This document shows, in pieces, positions 1 through 12,800 of a DNA stretch of 64,000 nucleotides. Positions within the stretch are counted from its first letter, which is position 1, and each line of letters opens with the position of its first letter. The notes beneath the pieces were generated by a model that was given only the letters and a program-made list of their open reading frames with translations, ran no database searches and was not told where the DNA came from. Source of the DNA: Diaporthe sp. PMI_573 (taxonomy: Eukaryota > Ascomycota > Sordariomycetes > Diaporthales > Diaporthaceae). The position numbers and the translations under genes are program-made. The stretch spans positions 1,355,194-1,419,193 of the forward strand of contig JAJTUP010000013.1 of NCBI GenBank assembly GCA_021399435.1, written 5' to 3'.

Positions 1-3000
1 TCATTAACTGTTTTAATCTATGTTTTAAGTTTTACGTTCTATAATACTAGTTCCAAGAGTAAGATATAAAAAACTAGGTGTTGCTTTATTCTTTAAGGTA
101 ATAAAAGTTTGTAGTTAGTGTCTAAAAGTTTCTTAGAAATTTCAAAGAATCTGATTTTCTTGTAATCAAGCTTGTTGCTAGAGTGCTTAGTTTTAATATT
201 CTATCAGAAAAGGTAGACCTTATCTCCCTTCTTAAGAATTAGTCCCTCAATTCTTTTCTAGTTTACATATTTTATCATCTATTCTTATATAAAAGAAAGT
301 TCTTTTTAAATATCCTTCTAGACTTATCTAATTCTTATTACTTTTTATTCTACTAATTCTACTACTATATTATCTAGTAGGGCTTTATAGTAAGCCTAAG
401 GTTTATATCTATAGACTATAAAGAAAGGTAACTATTTAGTTATACTAGTTGTTATACTATTATAGGTAAACTATACTAATAGTAGTAACTTAACCTAGTT
501 ATCTTGTAACTAGTTAATGTAATATTAAAGGTATTGTTTTATAATCTAGTTAATTTGTTCTATTTGTCTATCTATTTGCGGGTATATAGTTATTAAGAGC
601 TTGTATTTTGCTCTAAGCTACTTTATTAGTAACTTTTAAAAGTTTAATGTAAAGAGCTTGTCTCTATTTAATATAATTTCATGTAGTATCTTGTAATTAC
701 TTATAATAATTTACAAGAATATATATACGAGTTCTTTTACTATACTAGCTTCCTTATATAGTATAAAGTATGTATACTTACTTAGTCTACAAACCACTAC
801 TAAGATACTATCAAAAAGTACTTTAGTTAAAGATTCTTATAAGAAAGGTAGCTTAATAATAAAGTCTAGACTAATAGATAACTATATAGTTATAGGTACT
901 AGTAGGGGCTTTAAAAGTCTATATGGTTTATACCTAGCTGTTTTATTCTTATTATACAAGTTACATTACCTAATGATTTCTTCTATTCTTTGTCTAAGGT
1001 TTGGAATCTAGTAAGTTTGTTAGATTCTTTTAACTATTATTAAAACGCTTTAGTGTTTATATATTAAGGCCTTGTATATTTCCTTGATTAAGTTATTTTA
1101 TTTTTTAAAATTAATAGATATTTTCTTAGATATAGTATTAACTCTAAATATAGTATTAAGTTTTTGGTTAAGTAAGAAACTTCTATCTTCTTAAGTCTTA
1201 AAGATTGTCTATTTAGTAGGAGATTCCTTATCCTAGTGGTTGGGTTACCTGCTAAGAGTATCTACCTAGGTATTCTTAATTCTGTCTATATATATAACCT
1301 TAATGTTAAATTGTGAGAGGAATTCTACATATCTAACCTGTCTTTTGTTAAGTTACTTAATTATAGTAAAGATTGTTAGGTTCTTATAATTTATATAGAG
1401 CTTGATCTATTTCTTGGCTCTAATAAGGTAGTATTACTATTCCTAGAAGGTATATATTATTACCATAAATTCCTTATCTAGTATAGTATAGCAAGTTTCT
1501 GGTCTGTTAAATTTCTTACTAAAGTTTATAATAATACATACTTGTTCTTAATTATCTTTTTAGGTAAGTTTTCCACCTATTATATCGTTAGAGGTATCTA
1601 TGTGTATCTTAAATTCCTTAGTAGAATCTGCTTCTTCGAGCACTAGGTTCTTGGTAACTTTGTCTTTAATCTTGTTAAATGCTTATTAGGTTTCTCTTGT
1701 CTATTTAAATGTTTGTTCTTTCTTAATAAGGTCTGTAAGAGGTTTATAAATACTACTATAGTTTTAGATAAACTGTCTATAGAAGTTAGTATATCTAAGA
1801 AATACTCTGATATCTTTAATATATATTGGCGTGGGCCATTCCTTGATTACTTAAACCTTATCTTCTTGTATTCTGATAAGTCTGGGTTTAATAATATATT
1901 CAAGGTAGTCGACTTTCTAAATGTAGAAAAAGCTTTTCTCTAGTTTTACTAGGAGATTTATATTCTAAAGCTTCTAGAGTATTAGCTTAATATATTCTTT
2001 ATATTCTTTAAAAGTTTATAAGAAGATAAGGATATTGTCTAGGTATATGATAATAATAATATTAAAATATTTATATAAGACATAGTTAATTATCTCCTAA
2101 AATAATACTGGTATATTAGTTAATCTGAAAGGCATAACCATATATTTATAGTGTCTATAGCGTATTTAAAATACTATTTTCTATTCTTCTCCTTCCTTTA
2201 TTTAAATAAGGTTATAGGCTCCTTTAAGGTTAAGAGCTGTAAACTATTATACTCCTTGTAGTTAGTCTCGTAGTTCCTTGATAAGGAGTAGTAAGTATTG
2301 ATTTTTAATGGTAATGTTATTAAGCTATTAATAGTTTACGTAAAGTCTTAATCTACTGTTTTTCTTAAGTATAAATAGGATCGGATATCCTACTGGTAAT
2401 CTTAAAGGTTAAATATATCCTTTCTTGAGATTTTCATCAAGGTACTCTCTAAGTACCTTGAGTTTTTCTTTATTAAGTCTATAGATTTTGTAAAACTTTA
2501 GTGTCTTTTCTTCTTATATAGGTATCTCGTGGTTTTATTAGCTATATTTAGGGATTCTTATATCAAGTTTCTCCTAAAATACTTTCCTAAATTTGTAGTA
2601 TTCTTTTGGTATTTGTTTAAATCTTACTAGTATGCTTTATTCTCTATACTAATGTAGGTAGAGGAGGTAATGCTTTATCTCCTATTTATAAGTAATGCTA
2701 TGTATTAATTAACTTTAGCCTTTCCTTAAGGTCTTTAAGTAGTCTAATCCTTCTCTATTTTCCCTAAGCTAAGTCCTTTCCTAACTACTTTTAAAGGTAT
2801 TTATAGGTTTATTTAAGCGTGTTTCTTTGCTATCCTTAATAACTAAACTTTGTCCCGTACTATTAATTACAACCTTCTTCTAGGAAACAGTATTATCCTA
2901 AAAAATCTAGCTAGTAGTCTAATTAATTTAGAGATTTATAGCCCTTAGCCACGGAAGTCCTAAAATTAGTTTATATTATACTATATCTATAATATCTAGA

Positions 3001-3900
3001 GTTATAAAAGTTTTATGTCCTTAGATTAAGATAGGTAGATGATTAGTCTCTATATTGATTACTCTATTTCCATATCCTACTTCTATACCTTTCACGGTAT
3101 TAAGTCTATAGGGGTCTTTCTTCTAATGCCATAGAATCTTGTCCCTATTAATAATTCCTAGTAATATAAAGTTACCTTAAGTACTATTATCTAACAGTAT
3201 GCTATATGTTTTTTCGTTAATTTCTACCTTTAGTAGAATATATACATAGTTATTTATCTATATTACATATAGAGACCGTTGGTCTATAATTAACTGTTGT
3301 CCCCTTACAGGCAATTGTTGTCTTTTTCCAATTCCCGCTAAATCTTAATCTAGGTTCTTATAGTATGTTGTTTCCTTAACTGGTTATAGTACTAGCTCAT
3401 TAGCTTGTGTTTCTTGTAAATAGGGTATCTTGGTAATCTATAGTCTTAAGGTCGTTACCTACTATATAGGTATTTTAGTAGGAGTTAAAGGTTTAAGGTA
3501 AAAATAGTATAGGCCTTTTCCTTATTATATTTGTTAGGTTTCTAGTAGTAGAGCTTGTCTTCTTTATATACCCTAGTAATAGGTCCTTTACTAAAGTATT
3601 AGAGAAACAGATTAAACTTAGCTTTCTCCCTAAAGTAAGTATGGTAGAGATTCTAGATATAGGAGGCCTAGGAGATTTCTCTGTGTACTAGGTATCCTAG
3701 CTATAGGCATGGTTTGTTGCCTGTTCTGTGCTTCTCAGGTAGCTGGTTGAGTTCCTACATTACTTGTATTAACTAGATTCCTGTAATAGCAATCCTGGTA
3801 GTACTGGTATCTAGAGTAATAGGGATACTGTATCCTAGGTATCTTTTAGGGTTTTTATTAGGGTTTTTGGTAGGGTCTTTGTTTTGCTTTATTAGTTGGT
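1..3900 (-). pseudogene. RIP-degraded Gypsy pol (integrase, RNase H, reverse transcriptase), copy 1
   Basis: Read on the minus strand. The reverse-transcriptase core is visible around 2095-2145 as VMPFRLTNIPVLF, a mutated form of the usual VMPFGLTNAPATFQ. The catalytic YLDD motif near 2030-2065 reads YLDN, a G-to-A change expected from RIP, so the enzyme cannot be active. Integrase C-terminal sequence lies at the left end. Stops occur throughout. The right boundary with gag is approximate because no clean frame survives. Confidence 0.75.
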
Positions 3901-5311
3901 CGGTCTGTAGCGGACCGCCTTCTTTCTAGATATCTTTCTGAGAGTTTCTTGTTTTAGTATACTTAGTGCTTAAATAATCCGAGTTGCTATTATTTATTAC
4001 TATATCGTACAGTAGTCCTTGTCTTCCCATTACTAACTATTGTTCCTGTTAAGGTTTCTTGGGAAACTATCTAGAGGCTTCTTTCTTTGAAAGGTATAGT
4101 ATATACTGATTGTTGAAGCAGAAGGTCTAATTAAGGGTTCTATATTATTTATCAGTATCCGCTACTTTCTTAGAAATAGGTAGTAGGTTGTCTGGATTCT
4201 CAGGTTCCTGCTTGTTAGGGTGGATTAAACATTTTATATAAAGGTTGGATTAATATATATAAGGTGTCTTGCCTTTTGGGTATACCAGGCATTGTTTGTT
4301 GAGTGAATAGCTATACTGCTGGTATAGTTCTTGTTATTAAGTTATATTAACCTATTGCTGTCCCCTAGAGACTGGCTTCTATTGTTTTTTAGGCTGGCGG
4401 TATTCCCTTACAAAGTGTCTAGGCTTTCCGTAGTTATAGCACTCTTTGCTGGTTGGTTTTCGTTGTGCTGCGTCGAGTTCTATAGGGCCTAAATGGGTTC
4501 TGCTAGCCGTGCTGTTGTATCCTTGTTGGTATTAGGGTTGATAGTTATTGTAAAAGCTACTACTATGCTGGTACTTCCTTCCTGTATTTAGCTAATTCTA
4601 AGGCTTCTACAAGTTATTGGGTGTCTTATACTGTCGTTCCTGCCTTTGTTTAAAGAGGCAGTTGTCAATGTATATAGCTATAGATACGTATTTAGTAAAG
4701 TTGTCGGGTTGGTCCAGCTTGGTAATTTCGTCCTTAATGTCTTCCTTGAGTCCTTTGTAGAACTAGCTTATAAGTATATCTTCTCCCTAACTAATATATG
4801 TGGTAAGTTGTTTAAAGTAAGCTGTATAGGTTGACGTTAACCTAGTCTATCTAAGCTGTATAAGCTGCCTTTTAGCCGTCCTGTCTTTATCGGGGTCTCT
4901 AAAAGCATCCTTAAAAGCTTGTTTGAAATGGTTAAAGGTCTTGAAGATTTTCTTGGTATTATTATCCTAATCTTTCTTATCGTTTTCTAGATAGTTTTTT
5001 AGGGTAGGTTTAAACCAAGCAAGTATGTTTCCTTTAAGGCAATATCTAGTAAAGATGATCTTGTTATAGTAGGTTTCAAACTAGAGGTAGTTGTACTTAA
5101 AGTAGGCACGACACTATGTAAGGAACCCCTAGAGGGTTCCCTTGTCTCCCTTATAGGGGCTAAGCTTGTCTATCTTGAAAGCCTTGGCTTGCTAGAGCAT
5201 GTAGAGATGTATAATTTCCTACTGAAGTTGGCTAATCTAATTACCTATTTCCTTAATAGGGTCAGCCTTGGTCTGGGTAACCTGGGAGGTGGTAGGAGTC
5301 TAAGGCGCCAT
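3900..5311 (-). pseudogene. RIP-degraded Gypsy gag, copy 1
   Basis: The start codon is the minus-strand ATG at 5311, matching the ATG at 15578 in copy 2. Shortly after it comes the conserved stretch around KIDKPSPYKGDKGTL typical of fungal Gypsy Gag. A CCHC zinc knuckle is recognisable at about 4391-4452, reading CYNYGKPRHFVREYR; the second and last cysteines have become tyrosine, consistent with TGC-to-TAC RIP changes. The left boundary is approximate. Confidence 0.7.
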
Positions 5312-5372
5312 TATATTATTAATATTGTACAGTCGGTAACTACGTAGCTATACTAAACAAGAGTCGTTAAAA

Positions 5373-5860
5373 TGTAATGATTACACTAAACCTTTATAGG
5401 GTTTAGTGGGTAACCTGTAGGGTTTATGTTAGTAATACGGCGTAGAGGTGGTACTTAACTGTGTAGTATAAGACACAATGATTCTGCGAGTATAATCACT
5501 AGCTGTGAGGCTATCTAGTTGTTGGACTGGATACTTAGATTAACGACTAAAGAGTCTGTTCTATAAAAGCTATCTACTATAGTGATAACCATGTCCTTAT
5601 ATGTTCCGACTCTTTATCTGTCCTAGATGTTGGACTGCTGGGACTATAAGCGATTGTTGTGGTCCTCCTATGTAGTCGACAGGACTGCCGACGGTCCTGT
5701 CGGTCTACCCCTGTGGGTGGGTTCTAGACCCTAACCCTGGTCTTGGCGTAACCTGTGACTCTGCCAACTAGTGCCGCGGATCTGGCGTTGTGGCATCTGA
5801 TCCGGGTTGTCTGGGTCACCCAAACGGGTCCCTTTGGTGCCAACGTGTCGGTTTATAACA
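5373..5860 (-). repeat. LTR (5' LTR) of Gypsy copy 1
   Basis: A 488-bp LTR that starts TGTAATGATTACA and ends TTTATAACA on the plus strand. It aligns with the LTRs at 8086-8568 and 15639-16121 at both ends, but its central part (about 5620-5740) differs, so copy 1 belongs to a related subfamily. It is less AT-rich than the other two copies. Confidence 0.85.
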
Positions 5861-6272
5861 CTAGGGGCTTACTTTTATATACACTTTCCCGGTTTCTGCT
5901 AGAAACACTAAATACTTACAAGTTACCTAATAATGGCTATATGATATAATTCTTTAGAGCTAGTTTCTAAATTAGTGTTATTTATTGTTTCCCGCCATAG
6001 CCAGTAGGTCTGCTATTTGTGAAGACTTAAACCTAGCTCTATGCTGCTTCTTGAAGGTCCATATAGGCAAAACCTTTACCTAGAGAATATTAAAAACGTC
6101 TATCTAGTTACAAAAGGTCTCAAAATCCTTAGTATTCTCCTAGTAGCCTACCATCTTACAATATACAGATAATATAATAATATTATTATATAATTAATAC
6201 AGAACCTATAAGACAGGCAAGACTGTCTTAAAGAATCTAAGCAGAAGTTTAAATATAAAGATAAACAGCTAA
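5861..6272 (+). pseudogene. Left half of an unidentified gene split by the Copia insertion
   Basis: Plus-strand frames here read as a degraded protein, for example a stretch containing ICEDLNLALCCFLKVHIGK followed by RIP-type TAG stops, and at the right end CLKESKQKFKYKDKQL. That last frame continues directly across the Copia TSD into 28539 onward as RSEEDKLSLKRKK, so one coiled-coil gene spanned the site before insertion. I do not recognise the family. No start codon can be assigned; the left end abuts Gypsy copy 1. Confidence 0.5.
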
Positions 6273-6602
6273 TGTTAGTTAGGCACGTAATCGAGTATAC
6301 TCAAAAGGGTTACCGAAATGGCTAGAAAATAGCTTCAATTCGGTGGGTCTGTCTAGTGTGTCTATTGTGCTTCTGGCTGACCCCTTCGTGGGCAGCAAAG
6401 CGCCCAAGTAGGGTGCAGCCAGAAGGCTGACTAATCTACAGTATACACGGGCCAGCAGTCAGTCCAAGCGGCCTTGCTGCCAATTAGCTGCCTGGAATAA
6501 CTAAGCAGCCATCCACAGCCAGCCAGCCAGAAGTGGCCAGCTACAGCAGTCCGCTTTAGACCGACACCTTCGGCCATCGCTATTACTACCACCCATTCTA
6601 TA
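6273..6602 (-). repeat. 3' LTR of the Copia element
   Basis: 330 bp, a near match over its full length to 28209-28538. The differences are mostly transitions, such as TGTTAGTTAGG against TGTTGGTTGGG at the outer end. Confidence 0.9.
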
Positions 6603-8085
6603 CTAGCAGTTTTCTACTTTTGGCCAATTCCTCCAAAAACACGTTTTCCTCCATATTGTACATATCCGGTTATATAATCCATCCCGTACTTTATCACATA
6701 CTTTAATCTATATATCCTTCCACCCTAATAGTTAACTCGTTAGTATTAATAAAGCATTCCAAAGCCTTATTTAATAATACCTTCGTTATAGTATCTGTAA
6801 AGTTGTCGTCACTATTTATCTATTATACCTTATTAATTTCCCATCATTTATATACTTGGCGAAAAAACATAATATTAATTATAAGTCTCTTCTCCTTAAT
6901 AGTTTTTAGCTTTACCAAATATTTATAGAGTAAGTAAGAATCTATATAGATTACTAGAAATATTTAATTAATACCCAATTAGTTAGTAATTAGCTTTAGA
7001 GTCGACAAAAAAACAATTTCTATATCAAAGCCATTAGTCATTCTATAGATCTCAGAAGTAAGAACACTTTAAGTAACTTTCTTATACTTTATAAAAGACT
7101 AGTATATAATGTTTCCTTAGAGCTTATATTATAACATTATACCATCCGCTTTCTTATTAACAAGGACTATTATAAAGCTGATTTAAGAGCTAAGGTCTTA
7201 GTTATTAGTAAAAAAACTATTAACAAAGACTATTAGTTTGGCGGTCTTTAAGTTAACTATAATATATTATAATCCTCTTAACAGATTCTTTATTTACCAT
7301 CCCAAGCATTTGTTTAACTTAGTATAATTATCTTTATCCGGTATTTAGGCTTAGGCAGCAACTAATAGATTAAATAAAGCCTCGGGTTAATAAATTAAGG
7401 CAAGGTAAGCACTATAAATATATTGCTTAAGATACTTCTAAGTAAAGTTATGTAACTTTAAATTAATTATTATAATCTTTTTACCTTAACCTTTCTACTA
7501 AAGGCAAATAGTACCTTTTAGGGTTATTATTAGCTTATTGCTATTAAAGTTAAGTATCTTTTCTAGCAATAGCTTCTCCTTTAGCTTATATTATAGCTCT
7601 GCCTTAATAATCTTTTTGTCTTTAAAAGCCGAGAACTTTAGTATATCTAGTAGTAGAGTATTATCTATCTATATACTCATAATGGTAAATTTATTCTTTC
7701 TACTAGTAGATACTAGAAGGTATAGATTAAATATTAAGGTTTACATTTATAGTTATTTACAGTAATAATAATAATAAATAGTCTACTAATAAACTCTAGT
7801 TTTGGTAATTCTGTAGAAAGGCTTTACCACCTTTATAATCATACTGGCTAGATACTAGGCTTGCATTTTAAAAGAAAGCCGGGCTAGAATCTTATAAAAT
7901 AGCTCTAACTTTAATTATAAATATACCTATATTATATCTTATAACTTAATACTAGCGCTAATAGACTTAATTAGACTAGATACTATAGTAACAATAAATT
8001 ATTAACTAGCCTGTTAAATTATAGGTAACTATATAAAGATATTCCTCTTATTCTCATCACTATACCCCTAAATAATTAAGCAAGA
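6603..8085 (-). pseudogene. RIP-degraded Copia pol 3' end (RNase H)
   Basis: On the minus strand, around 7130-7400, the frame shows AYLALIY*PEALFNLLVAA, then KLNKCLGW and LIVFVNSFFTNN*DLSS*I. This is a stop-riddled version of the fungal Copia RNase H segment (QPEASFDL..., LVVFVDASFANN.DLSSQIGF). GAT/GAC-to-AAT/AAC changes remove acidic residues and CAG codons have become TAG. The frame is cut at 8085 by the Gypsy copy 2 insertion and resumes at 16127. Confidence 0.75.
8081..8085. repeat. Target-site duplication CAAGA (left)
   Basis: CAAGA lies immediately left of the LTR at 8086 and again at 16122-16126 immediately right of the LTR ending at 16121. It proves that 8086-16121 is one complete inserted element. 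Confidence 0.9.
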
Positions 8086-8568
8086 TATAATAATTATACC
8101 AAACCTTTATAGGGTTTAGTAGGTAACCTATAGGGTTTATATTAGTAATATGGTATAAAGGTAATACTTAACTATTTTGTATAAGATATAATAATTCTAT
8201 AAGTATAATTACTAGCTGTAAGGCTATCTAGTTATTAGACTAAATACTTAGATTAACGACTAAAGAGTCTGTTTTATAAAAGCTATCTACTATAGTAATA
8301 ACCGTGTCCTTATATATTCTAACTCTTTAATAGCTTGCTGGCTTGTAAGGTAAGCTGGCGATCTATAGTGTAAGGCTTGACTATTTACTTGTTGAGTTGG
8401 CTTACTAGGCTTGCAAGTAAGTATTGCAAGTCTGACCTTAACTCTGGGTCTTGGCTAATCTCGTGACTCTACACCCTAGTATATAAGTTCTTACAGCATG
8501 GTACCTAGTTTCGGTTCCTAGGGTTACCCAAATAGGTCCCCTAGGTACCATTATGTTAGTTTATAACA
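8086..8568 (-). repeat. 3' LTR of Gypsy copy 2
   Basis: 483 bp. It starts TATAATAATTATACC, a RIP-altered form of TGTAATGATTACACT, and ends TTATAACA. It pairs with 15639-16121. Confidence 0.9.
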
Positions 8569-8677
8569 TTATCTCCCTCCTTATATCCTTTATTCTTAAA
8601 GATTTGTTTATATCCTTTTTGTAGTATTATCTATCCTTTAGATTATACTTTCCTAATTTGTTATATTAAATAGAGTT

Positions 8678-9319
8678 AAAAACTCCCAGGTTTTAAAACC
8701 GTCTCATTATTCTAAAAAGACTACCTAATATAATTTTTTGTTAAAATCTATTATTATAAACGTTGTTACTATATATAAGTATATCTTTTGCAAGACTTAT
8801 AGTGTTGAGTCTTGTAAAGCCTCTAAGTAGGACTTAAGTTGCTATTATAAGTATGTCTACCAGCAGTACTTAAAATATAATGTTTACAAGCTAGACAACT
8901 TAGCGGACCTCCTATATATCTCTGCTTAGTACTAAAAGTTAGAAGACAAGATTAAGTAGCTAGAGGAGAAGCTTATGTGCCTAAGAAAGTAGAAGAAAAT
9001 ATAGTGGAAGAAAATGGCGTGGGCCATCTATTATGGTTTCTTAAATCTAGAGAAGTTGGATTATATAGAGAGTAAGAAGGCTAAGGCTGAATATAAGTAT
9101 ATTGCTGAGTAATCTGCTAAGGTTGTTTGTAGTGGCTTGCCTGGTTTAGGTGAAATAGAGGTTTAGAAATCTTAGCTTTATACTGGTAGGGATGTTAGTA
9201 TCTTTAATTAGAGTTTTATAGTAAATAAAGGTATTAATTAGTCTGAATTTAAAATAGTAGATCTGAGTATTGGTGGTAGTAATAAAAATATTTCTGCTAG
9301 TAGGCTCTTTAGCTGGTAA
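8678..9319 (+). pseudogene. Antisense Cys/coiled-coil reading frame inside Gypsy copy 2
   Basis: On the plus strand, opposite to gag-pol, one frame can be followed from about 8678 to a TAA at 9317-9319, interrupted only by TAA/TAG codons explainable as former CAA/CAG. It shows a Cys-rich start (FCKTYSVESC then DLSCYYKYVYQQYLKYNVYK), a Lys/Glu-rich coiled coil (KLEDKIK, LEEKLMCLRK), an aromatic stretch MAWAIYYGFLNLEKL, and a Gly/Ser/Asn-rich tail. It lies between the integrase end of pol and the 3' LTR. Extra antisense reading frames of Cys-rich plus coiled-coil type are known in some fungal LTR elements; the function is unknown. The start is not determinable. Confidence 0.6.
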
Positions 9320-9391
9320 TAATTAACTGGTAGAATAGAAATTATAGCCTATTTTATTAGCCTCTACATTTCTTATTTAACTAGTAGACTT

Positions 9392-9527
9392 GTTAACTAG
9401 TTAAGTAGGTTAACTGGTTAAGGTAGTTAACTGGTAGAGGTAGTTGACTGGTAGAGGTAGTTAACTAGTTAAGATAGTTGACTAGTTAAGGTAGTTAACT
9501 AGTCGAGGTAGTTAACTAGTCGAGCCT
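9392..9527 (+). repeat. 17-bp minisatellite (8 units) in Gypsy copy 2
   Basis: About eight tandem units of 17 bp with the form GTTAACTRGTNRAGGTA, beginning at 9392, 9409, 9426, 9443, 9460, 9477, 9494 and 9511. Related ACTAGT-containing pieces continue irregularly to about 9620. It sits just downstream of the antisense reading frame. Confidence 0.8.
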
Positions 9528-9839
9528 TTAACTAGTAGACCCTCCTTAACTCTACGTGGCTTTAACTAGTTGAGTCCTTTGACTAGTTAATATATAGACT
9601 AGTTAAGGGGGTTGGTTAATATTGCTAGGTGGCTGGTTAATTGGCTTTGCTCTAGTCGTCCTTGTTTTAATTATAGTTGAGTTCCTGGCCTAGTAATCCT
9701 TTAAGAGTTATTTGTAACTAGTAAAGTTGTTAACTAGTTCCTATATATTTTTGCTAATATTATATCCCTTCTACTTAACTAGGTATTCTATTATTTCTTA
9801 ATGTTATTATAAGTTGATAATTTTTTTAACTTTATATTT

Positions 9840-12800
9840 CTTGTTATACTTATTAACTATTTTAATCTATGTCTTAAGTTTTATATTCCTTAGTGCTGGT
9901 TCTAATAATGAGATATAAAAGACTGGGTGTTGCTTTATTTCTTAAGGTAGTAAGAGTTTGTAGTTAGTATCTAAAAGTTTCTTAGAGATTTTAAATAGTC
10001 TGATTTTCTTGTAATTAAGCTTATTGCTAGGGTGCTTGGTTTTAATATTTTGTTGAAAAAGGTAGACTTTATCTCCCTTCTTAAGAATTAGTCCCTTAAT
10101 TCTTTTCTGGTTTATATATTTTGCCATTCTATCCTATATAAAAGAGAGTTTGTCTTAAATATTTTTCTAGACTTGTCTAATTTTTATTACTTTTTATTCT
10201 GCTAACTTTGCTACTATATTATCTGGTAGGGCTTTATAGTAAGCCTAAGGTTTGTATTTATAGATTGTAAAGAAAAGTAACTATCTAGTTATACTAATTA
10301 TTATGCTATTATAGGTAAACTGTACTAATAGTAGCAACTCTACCTAGTTATTCTGTAACTAGTTAATATAGTGTTGAAGGTATTATTTTATAATTTAATT
10401 AATTTGTTTTGTCTGTTTGTTTATTTGTAGGTATGTAGTTATTAAGAGCTTGTGTTTTACTCTAAGCTGCTTTATTAGTAACTTTTAAAAGTTTAATGTA
10501 AATAGTTTGTCTCTATCTAATATAATCTTATGTAGTATTCTATAATTGCTTATAATAATTTATAGAAATGTATATATAAGTTCTTCTACTATACTAGCTT
10601 CCTTGTATAGTATAAAGTATATATATTTGCTTAGTTTATAAACTACTACTAAGATATTATTAAAGAGTACTTTAGTTAAGGGTTCTTATAAGAAAAGTAG
10701 CTTAATAATAAAGTCTAGACTAATAGATAACTATATAGTTATAGGTACTAGTAGGGGTTTTAAAAGTCTATATAGTCTATGTCTAGTTGTCTTGTTCTTG
10801 TTATAAAGGTTGTATTACTTAATAATTTTTTCTGTTTTTTACCTGAGATTTAGAATCTAGTAAGTTTGTTAGATCCTTTTAACTATTACTAATATACCTT
10901 AGTGCCTATATACTAGGGCTTTGTATACTTCTTTAATTAGTTTATTTTGTTTCTTAGAATTAGTAGGTATTTTCTTAAATATAGTGTTGATTTTAAATAT
11001 AGTATCGAGTTCTTGGTTAAGTATAAGGCTTTTATCTTCTTGAGTTCTAAAGATTGTTTATTTGGTAAGAGATTTCTTATTTTAGTAGTTAGGCTGCCTG
11101 CTAAGAGTATTTACTTAAGCGTTCTTAATTCTGTCTATATGTATAACTTTAATGTTAAACTGTAAGAGAAATTCTATATATCTAACCTGTCTTTTATTAA
11201 GTTATTTGGTTGTAGTAAAGGTTGTTAGATTTTTATAATCTATGTAGAGCTTAATTTGTTTCTTGGCTTTGATAAGATAGTATTATTATTTCTAGAATAT
11301 ATATACTATTGCTATAAATTCTTTATCTGGTATAGTATAGCGAGTTTCTAGTTTATTAAATTTCTTATTAAAGTTTATAATAATCTATATTTGTTTTTTA
11401 TTATCTTTCTAAGTAAGTTTTCTACCTGTTATATTGTTTAAAGTATTAATATATATTTTAAATTTCTTAGTTAGATCTGCTTTTTCTAGTACTAGGTCTT
11501 TTATAACCTAGTCCTTAATTGTTTAAAAGGCTTGTTGTTTATTTTCTACCTACTGGAAAAGAGTCTCCTTTCTAGTAAGGTTTATAAATAACTTTGTAAT
11601 AGTACTGTATTAGCTAATAAACTATTAATAGAAGTTGGCGTAGCTAAAAAATGCCCTAATATACTTAATATATATTAGTGTGGGCTATTTCTTGATTATT
11701 TAAACTTTGTCTTTCTGTATTTTGATAAGTCAAGGTTTAATAATATATCTAAGGTAGTTGATTTTCTAAATATAAAAGAAGCTTTTCTCTAGTTTTACTA
11801 GAAGGTTTATATCTTAAAGCTTCTAAAGTACTAGCTTAATATACTCTTTATATTCTTTAAGGGTCTGTAAAAAGATAAGGATGTTATCTAGGTAGGTAAT
11901 AATGATAATATTAAGGTATTTATACAAGATATAGTTAATTATTTCTTAGAATAATACTAGTATATTAGTTAATCTAAAAGATATAACTATGTATTTATAG
12001 TATCTATAGTATATTTAAAATACTATTTTCTATTCTTCTTCTTCTTTTATTTAGATAAGATTATAGGCTTTTTTAAGGTTAAGAGCTGTAAACTATTATA
12101 CTTTTTATAGTTAGTTTTGTAGTTCCTTAATAAAGGGTAGCAGGTATTAATTTTTAATGATAATGTTGTTAAGCTATTAATAGTCTATGTAAAGTCTTAA
12201 TTTACCGTTTTTTTTAGATATAAATAAGATTAGATATCTTGCTGGTAATCTTAAAGGTTAAATATATTCTTTCTTAAGGTTTTTATTAAGGTATTCTCTA
12301 AGTACTTAGAGTTTTTCTTTATTAAGTCTGTAAATCTTGTAAAACTTTAGTGTTTTTTCTTCTTATATAGATATCTTGTAATTTTATTAGCTATATTTAG
12401 AGATTTCTGTATTAAGTTCTCCTTGAAACATCTTTCTAAATTTGTAGTATTCTTGTAATATTCTTTTAAGTTTTACTAGGGCCTTCCTTTCCTAGCATTA
12501 ATATAGGTAGAGAAGGTATTACTATATTTTTTATTGGTATATAGTTGAATAGTTAGTTTGCGGTAGACTATACTTTCCCTATAGTTCTAATTAACTCCTA
12601 CCCTTTCCTAGGGTCCTTAGTTAGTCTAATCCTTCTCTATCTTTATTAGAGGTATTAATAGGTTTATTTAAGCGCGTCTCTTTACTGTCCTTAGTAACTA
12701 AACTCTGTCCTATGCTATTAATTGCAACTTTTTTTTAGGGAACAGTATTATCTTAAAAGATCTAGCTAGTGGTCTAATTGATTTAGAAATTTGTAGCCCT

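Larger units (their letters stand above)
1..5860 (-). mobile_element. Ty3/Gypsy LTR retrotransposon copy 1, cut by the window edge
   Basis: Minus-strand element whose 5' LTR is at 5373-5860; the 3' part lies left of the window. Its interior aligns throughout with the complete copy at 8086-16121, and base 1 corresponds to about position 9853 of that copy. Nearly all differences between the copies are C/T or G/A transitions at CpA/TpG sites, as expected from RIP. Degraded gag and pol segments can be read on the minus strand with many TAG/TAA stops. The five bases after the LTR are CTAGG, the presumed TSD, whose partner lies outside the window. Confidence 0.88.

Noticed and set aside
9392..9527. 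CRISPR-like array
   Set aside because: Units are directly contiguous 17-bp repeats without spacers, in a eukaryotic retrotransposon: a minisatellite.
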